Positions 21,281-41,600 of a stretch of 64,000 nt of DNA are shown here, piece after piece. Below the pieces are notes generated by a model. It was not told the DNA's origin, made no database searches, and saw only the letters and a list, made by a program, of their open reading frames with translations. The position numbers and the translations under genes are program-made. How positions within the stretch are numbered: the stretch's first letter is position 1; each line of letters begins with the position of its first letter. This DNA comes from Larus michahellis (lineage: Eukaryota; Chordata; Aves; Charadriiformes; Laridae), in NCBI RefSeq assembly GCF_964199755.1, contig NC_133911.1, forward strand, positions 2,383,001 to 2,447,000. The letters are read 5' to 3'.

Positions 21281-21403
21281 GTACGTGCAAACCTGTGGGA
21301 GAAACACCAAACTCCCCGCTGGAACCTTCTCTTCCTAAATCAGGTAGAAATTACTTTCAGGTAAAGCATGTTGGTGTGTTACACTTCCAGTTAGGGAACA
21401 GCG

Positions 21404-31847
<10,444 letters not shown>

Positions 31848-31855
<8 letters not shown>

Positions 31856-32000
31856 CTTGGCGTTGCGCAGTTCCGACCCCGCTCCCGCCCCGGAAGCGGA
31901 AGGAGCCCCCGCAAGGCCAGGGAAGGGAAGGCGGGGCGGGGCTCTTCCGGCAGCCATCTTGGATGTGGCGGCGGCCTGAGGGGAGGCGCCATCTTGAGTG
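31848..32000 (-). promoter_or_regulatory. SDHB CpG-rich promoter with three YY1-like and paired ETS-like sites
   Basis: Three gccatctt motifs (YY1 core; 31850-31858, 31953-31960, 31988-31995), the first overlapping the SDHB start codon as AAGATGGCGGC. ETS-type ccggaag lies at 31890-31896 and cttccgg at 31944-31950, with a GC box at 31931-31942. No TATA box. This composition is typical of nuclear genes for mitochondrial proteins. Confidence 0.75.
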
Positions 32001-32296
32001 TGGCGCGTCCTGTGGCACAAGGCGGGATGGCGGGGCCAGGGCGCCTGGATCCCCCCTTTTTGGGGTGGAGGGAGACCAGTGCGGCCCCCCCCTTTAATTC
32101 CCAGCCGAGTTCTTTCTGCAGGGAAGATGCCCAGGCCCTCCTGCCTGCCCCAACACCAGGCAGAGCTAAATGGTGGGTGCTGAGGGCTGACATGGCACGT
32201 GTCCCCCCACCTCACCCTCCCTGAGTGCTTCCCACCTTTTCTCTCACGATTATCGCCCCTTATTAATTGATTTCCCGCCTTGTTCCTCACAGCAAA

Positions 32297-32302
32297 TTTA
32301 TT
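32297..32302 (-). terminator. PADI2 poly(A) signal
   Basis: AATAAA on the minus strand, 74 bases beyond the PADI2 stop codon, which implies a very short 3' UTR. It lies about 440 bases from the SDHB start codon. Confidence 0.7.
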
Positions 32303-32375
32303 AATGAACTGAATTGCAAGCAACACACACCGAAAAAGCCGCCGGGGGCGAGGGTGGAGGGGGAAGGAGGCCCCG

Positions 32376-32609
32376 CTACGGCGTTACGTGCCACCATTTG
32401 AAGGTGAAGGGCCGCCGCTGGACGTTGGTGCCGCAGCGGACCTCCCCGAGCCGGCCGTGGTAGGAGGCCACATCCTCGAGGAAGCGGCAGCGGAGGCCCA
32501 GCGGCTCCAGGAGGGAACGGATCTGCCGCTCCAGGCAGCATTCGCCCCCCACTACGGGGCCAAAGGGCTTGGGGATGCCCAGGTCCATGGCCAGGACGAT
32601 CATGGTGAC
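32376..32609 (-). CDS. PADI2: PADI2 exon 16 (terminal), nucleophile Cys647
   Basis: 234 bases: [20 protein letters not shown] through [20 protein letters not shown], then VTP and TAG. The nucleophilic Cys is kept. The preceding His is Arg, and RRKP is QRRP. Confidence 0.97.
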   Translation of the reverse strand, partial: VTMIVLAMDLGIPKPFGPVVGGECCLERQIRSLLEPLGLRCRFLEDVASYHGRLGEVRCGTNVQRRPFTFKWWHVTP

Positions 32610-35600
32610 CTGTGGGATGACACAAGGGGAGCCCAGCGGTGTCGGGACTGATGAAGCTGAAGGAAAGCCACTGGACACCCTCCTCCATCAGCCTCGTCCC
32701 ACAATGGGGCATCGACACCACGTTTTGCAGCTGCCTTCCCCCAGGCCTCCAAATCCGGCATCGCTTTCCCTTCTTTTATCATTAAAAAGCACCCCACACC
32801 TTGCCATTTCACCGCTTTGGAGGGTTTTCGCCTCAAAACTGCGTGGTTTAACGCAACCACAAGCAACACAAAGCCACAAAGTTGTGGTAGACCCGGATTT
32901 ATCCGAGCCTGGTTGGAGATATTTTCTTTTCCTGGGCAGCTGTAAATATTGTGCTGTTTTGGGACGATTTTGGGGACTCATCCTGTCTGAATAAGCTGAT
33001 TTTGGGGAGGACCTGAGGAACGGGGATCCCCCCCTCACCATGTTGGGGAAATACGGCACGGCTTTGCCCTGCTTGTCAAGCTTGAAGAGGGCCGGCAGGT
33101 CGATGATGTCCTCCTCCGTCAAGCCCAGCTCCTTCTTGAGGACGTCCCTGTTCCAGTCGATGCAGCGCTGGAGGGGGTGGAGAAGAGCAGGTCGAGAAGG
33201 GGGACACAGGTGGGCACAGTCCCCCAAAACCATCTCAGGCAGGAAGGGAACCAAAATGCAAAACCTTCCCTTAAGATTTTGCACCACCCTGGGGCAGTTA
33301 TTGCAGGAAATATCAATTATTGACAGAAATATCGGTTATTACCTGGACATACTGGTTCTGCTGCACCAGGATGTCGTTGGAAAGGACCTTGTTAATGGTG
33401 ACCCGTTTCGTGTCCGCCCCCGAGTACCCTGCAAATGCAAAGCCCTGTCAAAATGAAGCGTCACTGGTAGGAGCCCAGCTTAAAACAGGGCACAAAGATG
33501 GGAAAAAAAAAACCCAAATCCCCATTTCCTGAGCTTGGGGTTAAGGCTGCCGGGAGTCCCAATTCTTAGTTTATTGGGAAACTGGGTGGGAGGAAAACCT
33601 TTCCCCATTGGAAAGAGCGTTGGAAAGGTCATATCACCCATCCTCCTGCCCACAGGAATTGTTAGCTCCTAAATTTCTCCACCCAGCTCCATAAAACCAG
33701 AGCTACCACCTCCACCCCTTGTTTGGGGACAGCCATGTCCCGGGCAGGTGGCAGTGACCCAGAGGGACCCGTGAAGGTATGGAGATCTTCCCCCCAACCC
33801 CATCGCGGATGGATGGTGTTGACAATTAAAGGGTGCCCAAACTGGTTGACAAAATATCATTGCTGCAGGGAGGCAAGGGCAAGCGAGAAAAAAATGCTGC
33901 TAATTTGGGGTGACACGAGAGCCCCTCGGTTGTCCCCACTCCGTGCTGGAACTCTGCTGGCCTTTACAGAGATGCTCCATCCCACCAAGCAAGCATCCCC
34001 TCCGTGCAGAGGGCTTTATCCCTCCCGTCCCACTCGCTTTCCCAAAATAGGGCTTGAGGAGGCTGGGTATGGTGGGCAGGCATCCCGTTTGCCAGCCGTG
34101 AAGGACAACGGCATGGGAAAAGGTCCCCATGTCCCCCCGATACCCGCACGACAGTCAGGCGCTGTCGCCCTCGTGCCGGCTGCTCTGCAGGGTGGCTCCG
34201 GCTGTCTCAGCCGACATCAAAGCTCAGCCGAAGCTGCCCGCTGTCCCCTTGCCTTTGAACATGGTGGCTTCGCCCTGGCCTTCTTTCTGCTTCTCCCGAA
34301 AGAGCTTGTAGCATGCTGCGGGGCTGGCCATCAGCATCCGAAATCGCTGGGACAAGACAGGAGGGAAAGCAGTCACCAAAAGTGCCTTATCCAAAGCCCT
34401 GAGTGGTTTCTTTTTGCAAGGAACCTGAGCCCAAACTCTTTAAAATGAGGCATCTTGGCTGTTATTTAGTGCCTTTTTTTAATGGGGTGCTGAGGGGATA
34501 TGCCTGAATGAGGTGTCGTGATTTATGCTGTTGGCAAATAGCCACCTAAGCGTCCCTGAGGGGTTAAACTGCTGTTGGGACAGGGAGGAAAACTGCAGGC
34601 TCGGCTGCACCTGGGTCCAATCCTGCCCATCCCAGGTGGGGTATATAAACCCCAGGCAGGGTGTTTGCTGGAGGGTTGGGAGAGCTGAGGTGGTGAGTGG
34701 GGTTGTTGTTGATTTTGGTTTGTGCTGGGGTTTTTTTTTGGTGGTTTTATGTTTGTTTGTTTGTTTGTTTGTTTGTTTCTAGGCTGATGTTGCAATGCAG
34801 GGGACTTTTGAATTTGTAGGGTCTCAGCCCAAATCACGACAGTCCTGACTTGCTTCCCACCGTCAGAAATGGTCTGCTTGGTGGAGCGCTGGAGGCTGCT
34901 TGTTGTAGTCTTATGGTATCTCTTGCCAGGGCTTAGCACAGCCCTCGGGAGGGTAAAAGTGCTGTGGGGAGGGTTTGTGGGGTGTTGTGTGTACATAAAT
35001 ACTCCTCTTTTGAACCCTTCAGGTCAAGATGTGATTTCCCCAGGGGGAAAAATCTTGTGTCAGAAGCAGTAAAAACTGTGCTAGAGGAAAGAGCTGGCTT
35101 CTGAAAACATCTGGGACATGCTGAGCAGCTGTAAGCCCTGGCCAATCCACGTGAATCTTGAGGTTTAAATTTCTTAGACTACCTTTACAAGCATCTCTTT
35201 TTCTTCTCTGTGTTGATCATGAGCTCAGCAAGTCCCTTTTTGTGTTCAGAGCCCTCATTTTGGGGACAGAGGTGAGAACCTGAGCAAATACCGGTTGGAA
35301 CTGTCAAAAAAAAAAATATGAGCTTTGGGATTTTTCCCTAGAGGTGCCCCAATAGGATTAGCTGCTCAGGAGAGAAAGCATGGAGCGGGGTGGGGTTTTG
35401 GCGTACCTTCGTGTCGGAGGTGGGCACAAAAGTGACGAACTCATCGACGTGGCCCACGGACAGCCAGTCGGAGTAGAGCTCCACGGGAGCCTGCACTTGC
35501 TGGGCATAGAGAAAATCCCGCACCACTCTAGTCATTCTCCTTCCTGCGGATCTGGGGGCGAAATACCCCCGAGAGAGGGAATAAGGGGGATAAATATTTT

Positions 35601-38600
35601 TGCATTGATATGTCCGTACACCTAAATTGCGATCAAGGTGGGGGAAGGAAAGGAGGGTGCAAATGTAAAGGCAGAGATTGGGTGTATCCACTCCATAGGG
35701 TACCAGTTCTGCAGATGGTTAAGGAATGGCTAATTGAGGCCCTTAAAGTAAGTTTTTTTTATGATGTTTAGGGACAATTGTGGCTTCTTTGCTCCCAAAC
35801 ACATGGGTTTCCCATCTCTTACGTGGGGAAGCTGCTGCCGATGAGAATACGTCCCAGGGGATATTCCTTCCCTGCCACGGTCACGGGTGGGCTGACCTCC
35901 AGGTTGCCGAAGGAGTCGAGGGTGGTGATGGCTTCGAAGAGGGGCTCTTGGCACACGTAGCCAAAGTCTGGGCCCTGCGGAAACAAAAACCGCTGTGGGC
36001 TTTGCCCTGAATCCCCCCTGCTTCCATGCTTTTGCTTTTATCCCTTCTGCTGGCCTCAGAGCTGCTCCCGTGGGTAAAAATATCAAGAGTGAAGCCTCTC
36101 CATGGGTGGTGAGAGGCTAAAGGAAAGGCAAGAGGATAAAGGTCTCTGGGTCATCTGGGCTCAGTAATAAATGGCAAGTGCCAGGGGTAGAGCTGGGGCA
36201 TTGAGCTGGGGAGAGATCTCCTCTGCTATCCCACAGCCAATGTTTAAATGTCTGCATTAAGCTAATTAGGTGCTGGGGTAGCCCTGAAGCTGAGTTTCTG
36301 GATGGCTCTTGTGGAGCTAGATGAACTTCAGCCCCTGAGGAGGATCCACCCCAGGCGTAAGAGCCACCCAAAGGGCTGTGCTTCACTTAAATCCTATTTA
36401 AGCCCTGATTTTCAGGACTTAATATATCTGGGATTTAAGGCGTCGTGCATGCAGGGGTAATTAACCCTTGGTTGTGATGTGCCAGGGTCAAATGCCCAAA
36501 GGAGAGATTGCAATGCTAAAAACAGGGCAGAAATGGCAGTGGTGGGACAAAAATCCTGCCTTGAACCTGTCCTTGCTCTCCGGTTCAAGTCAACATGGGC
36601 TTGGAGCTCACGGCAGCCGCTGGGATGAGATCAGGTATCTCTTGGGTTTGCATTAAATCCCAATCGCTTATTAGTGTTGGGTTTCCTTGGGGGCAAACCA
36701 AATATACAGGTTGGTAAAAACGAGCAGGGAGACCTGAGGGTGCATGGCTTTGATCTCAAAAGTTGATATATTTATTTTTTTTTTTAAAATTGAGGGTGTT
36801 TGGAGAAGCTGGGATAGAGAGAGGGCAGCAGGGCTGCCTTTAGCCGGGGTCCCCCATGCGTTTTTGGGGTGCGTATCTGGAGGATGGCAGGGGGTCAGCT
36901 CCTTTCCCCGGGTGCTGCAGGAGGGACTGAGGATGAAACACCTGCTCTCAGCTTATTTCAGTTTAATAAACCACGGAGCCGGTACGGTTTCAACTGTCAA
37001 GGCGCTGGTTCATCCCAGGTTTGCAGGTCACATCCAAGTCCTATCAGTTCCAGATTGATTTTGAGGGGCTAATTCCCTCTCGTCTCCTTTTTCCCTGGCG
37101 CGGGGTCCCAGGGGCTTAGGGCTTGGCCGGGGCGAGAGGAGGACCCGTGCGTGTTGCATTTGGCTAAATATTCCTAGCTGGAAAATGAGATTGGAAAGAT
37201 AGGAGTGGGGATTAGGGAAGGCTTCAAAGCAGAAATTGGAGTATAATGTATTAGCAGCTCCAAAGGCTGAAATTGCTTCTCTAAATATGAAGCAAAGCAA
37301 TTCCTAAAGAGGGCAGATAGGAGCGGTTGCCCGGCTTATTTGCGAAGGAGCGGATCAGTGCGCTTTCCCATCCCGCCTGGTGAATCCGGGACTGCACGTA
37401 CTCATTTCAGGCATGAGAAAAGATGTATTTCAAAGCTTTTGAAAGTGCTTAAACTTCCCCAAAGTGACATGCAGCAAAAAAAAAAGTGAGCTGCCAATAT
37501 GCTGCCCTCTTCTCCCATTACTGCTGGAGAGATGAGCGGGGCTAAGGCTGCCCAGAGGGCCCAGCTGGGTTTATGGGGTTTATTGGTGGCTACCTGGGGA
37601 TGTCCTGCTTTTTGGTGATATCTCAAAGGGATTGTTCAATCCATCTTTTTCCCTATGCTTGTCTTTGCTGGGCTCTCACAAAACGCCCTGGCCAGGGTCA
37701 CTGCTCTCCCAGGCGGCTTTCTTTGCACGCCCTGTCTGTGGCTGTCGCTCTGCCTTGGCAGAGAAGACCCACAGGGATGTTTTTGGCAGCTGGCTGCATC
37801 TTGCTTCCTTCTGAGCAAGTAAATTGACCCTCTCACACTTTCCTTCCCTCTCCCGCTCGGGAGCGGCTACATATTTGCAGGCGTAGAAGAGGAAAGGAAA
37901 AACCAGCCCATTGCTCAGATATTCAGGGTGAAGAAATCCATTCCTCTCCTGGAGCTTGGCGGGAGCCTTTCGTTCCCAGAGGCGTGAGCTCCTCCTTGCC
38001 TCTCTCATCCAGCACCTTCTGGATAAAGGGTTTTCCAGATGGCTGGGATGTGGATTGGGCTCTGATCCTTGCTTTGAGGGGGGTGAGGCTGTTGGTGGCC
38101 TCCCAGCTGGAAGTGCATGGGGTAGCATCTCCGTGCAGCTGCATGCAGAGCTGTTAAACTCTCATTTTTCAGGGAATGCATTCTAGGGCATCCAAGTAGC
38201 CAAGTGCAAGGAGGGTTTTAGGAACAGTAAAATAGGGTAAGCATAAAATCCTTCAAGCTGCTCCTCAGGCAGTGCAAGTGACTGTCCTGCTCTTACCAGC
38301 AGCTCCTTGATGGGGAATCGCTCCAGCCCTCCATCTCGAGGCGAGTCCAGCACCACCGGGAAGCTTTTGTGGGGAGCGTGGGTGTAGCCAAACTCAATCT
38401 CTTCCTAAAGAAGGGAGGAAAACCCTCATGGGGCACATCAGCAGGGAGGGAAAGCTTTTCCCCCTCTCTGGTGTCCGCCTACCTGCATCCAGCGGTCCCC
38501 ACGGTTGATGTAGCCGAAGCAAGCCCTCAGCTCACAGCCGGCCTTGTTCACCAGGTTTTTTATCTCCTTGATGAAGAGGTAGTTGTCCTTCATGCTGGGA

Positions 38601-41600
38601 AAGTGGATGGCAGGAGGGAAGGGGATGAAGGGCTGCTGGAGGATTGATATCCCGTGCAGGCAGCTGCCGTTCCCTCTGCCCATCACCTCCCCAGCCTGTC
38701 TCGGTGGGGCTGATGCTGGTTTGGCTGGGAAGGGGTCATCCCTTGGCCTTTACCTGCAGACAAAGACGTTCACCGGTGCCAAAGTGTTGGGGGTCATGAT
38801 CCACGGTGCTACCCTGAACGTTACTGTGTCGGTGAAGATTGGCGTATGGGGGATACCCTGAGGGAGGCAAGCAGAAATTGGGGAATTTCCACACCCTGTT
38901 TACCACTATTTTCCCCAGATACCCTGCCCCTGAGGTCATGTTTGCGGTGAATTAGTGAGGACCGCTCGCCATTCAATCCCCTTCCCCTTCTCCATGCCCC
39001 TCAGGCTGTTGTGGCCTCCCATCTGCACCCCTTGCCTGGAGCCCCCAGACCTCAGCCAGGGTCTCCAGGAGGCTGACGTGGATGGAGACCAGCCCAGGGA
39101 AAGTGTCATCGGGAAAGCGGAGCCCCTCGACGAAGAAGTCGAGCTCGGCGGCCCCACCGATGTACTGCACAGTGTGGTACAGTTTCCTCCGCCCCAGCAC
39201 GTGGATGTAGCGCTGCCCGAAGAAGGGGTCTGCAAGGAGAGAAAGGGGAAAGTGGATAATTTCCGAAGTTTCAGCGATGGTTTCGAAGCCTATTTTGCTT
39301 GTGTGCAAGGAGGTACCGCAATCCCTCTGTGCTGGAGCTTCTCCACCTCCGTGGGTGGATACATCTTCACCTGGCAGAAGTACCTTAAAACAGGAATTAA
39401 GGGCTTGCAGTTTTACAGTTGCGGACGAGAAGGGCGAGGAAAAATGTCTCAGCCTTTCCTTGGATGGAGCAGTCATTGGCAAGATGTTTTCATGGGGTTT
39501 CTGCCTTTGCAGCCCCTCTGACCACCAAACCCCCCACTGACAGACTGCCTCTGTATTGGAGAACAAAGCCAAGCTACTTCATGGCACGTTTCTGGGCTGG
39601 ATGATGGCTTTTAGTCCCAGGGAATAAGTCTCTGTGCCCACATGTGGACATGAAGTATCTGGGTGTCAGGACACATGGCTTTTTTTTTTTTTTTGCTGGA
39701 TGACCTTGGATAAACGGCTTTATGGCCCTGTGCCTCTGCTTGTTAATCACCAAAGTTTTCCAATTGACTAAGAAGAGAGAACGTTCAACGCCGGAAAAAT
39801 TTGGAGGAAGGAGGCTGAGAGCATGATTTGCTTCAGAAGTGCCATTTGAAGAGCGTGGAGAGGACAAGGTCAGAGATGGAAAGGAAAAGAGTTTGCAGGG
39901 ATCTCAAAAGCACCGCAAACAAGGAGGAGGGGAGGAAGGACTTACTCTGCATGTGAAAGACCCCAACTTTGTCAGCGTCGGAGACAGGAATATAGAGAAC
40001 AATTTCATACCCCCGGGGCAGGCGCTGTGGCCCTTCAGTCCTCAAGACCATCCGAGACATGTCCAGCAATTCTGGGGTGCAAAACAAAAAAGGAAATTGG
40101 GTGATGGGTGACCGCACCATGCAGCTCTGGCCAGCTTGCGTGCTCCCGCGTGGGGTTCGCATCTCCCATGCCAAGAAATCTGCTCTTCCCTCGCTACCGG
40201 CCTTTGCAAGCTGGAAAAACAGCCTGCGGTCCTGCTAGCAAAGCTTGTGGCTTGTGCTTTGGAACAAATGTCCTCTTTCTTCTTTTTTTTTTTTTTTTTT
40301 TCCTTTCCCTCAACAGCCCTGGCAGAGCTGATCCCTGGCCTCAAGAAGTCGATGGGCACTGACTCCGGGTTTAGTTTTCCAGGAACAGGCGGGTATTCCC
40401 AGCCGCTGGCTGCATGCCTTGCCCTGAGCTCCTTTCACCTGCATGAAGCATCCGTGTGCCGAGCTCTGCCGTCACTGGCACTTCTATTTTTCTGCCTGTG
40501 CTTCGTGCCCCTGCTCGACCACAATTAGTTTGAGTGGCATTAAAAAAAAAATAAATAAAATCCCCATGTGGGAAGCTTACTCAGCAGCTTGGTGGAGAGC
40601 AGCTCATGGGCACTCGGTTCCCAAGCAAAATTTTGTCTCCAAAAAGATTAAAGAGGGGGGAATAATGGAGCATTTTTGATTTAGATGATGTTTTGTGTTG
40701 TTTTGGTTTTTTTTTTTTTTTGAAGCTGTGTTACCTTCTTTGCTGAATACCCTTTCGTCGTTGCAGTCTGATGCTGGAGTGAAGGGGCTCTCCTTGTCGC
40801 AGCTGACGAGCAGGATGGCCCCGTGTCCCTCGGGCCCCCAGGTCCAGCTTGCCTAAAACACCCCGCTGGGGCTTAGCAAGCTCAGGCTTTTGCAAGCCCG
40901 TGGGCTTTCTGTGCGGTGGAAGAGGCTGAATTACCTTGTTGGGGTTGTTGTTCTCCACCACGCCGTCCCGATCCGCATCGACGTCCAGAGAGATCCCTGG
41001 ATGGGCAGACCAGGGTATGGCAAGGTTGAGTGTGTGCAAAAGTGCCCCCCACCCCCCCAGACCAAACAAACCTGGGTTCATCTTTGCCCCTGACATCAAA
41101 ACACCCCACTCTGAGGGACTGAAGGGCTGAAGAGGGATTTTTGCATTGCAGCAGTCTTCATACTCACCGATGCCAGTGAGGAAGACCCCGGCTTGGTTGA
41201 TGGGCTGCCCTCCCTCTGCGTAAAAGCTGACGGTTACCTGCAAACCCCCAAATCCCTGGTTGGGGAAGGATTCTCTACCTCCATGGAGGTCCCACACCCC
41301 AGCACCCCACTTCTTACCTTGTTATCGTTGACTTCGGTGCTGGCCTGGCTCATGCTGAACCTCAGGACTGTCCCCTTGTCGAGTGGCCACCGTGTCGGGC
41401 TGCTGGCAGCTGACCCGTCCTCACTTCGGCCCTGGCATGCCACCTCTATGCTCACCCCCTCAGTGTGTTTCACGCCGAAGGCGACTGCCCCAGCTGGGGC
41501 TGACCTGCCGAAAACACGCCATCTTTTTAGAGGTTTGCACTGAAAACACCTGGTTCTCACTGCAATTAATTTCACTGCCCAAAACACAGCCAAGACTGGG

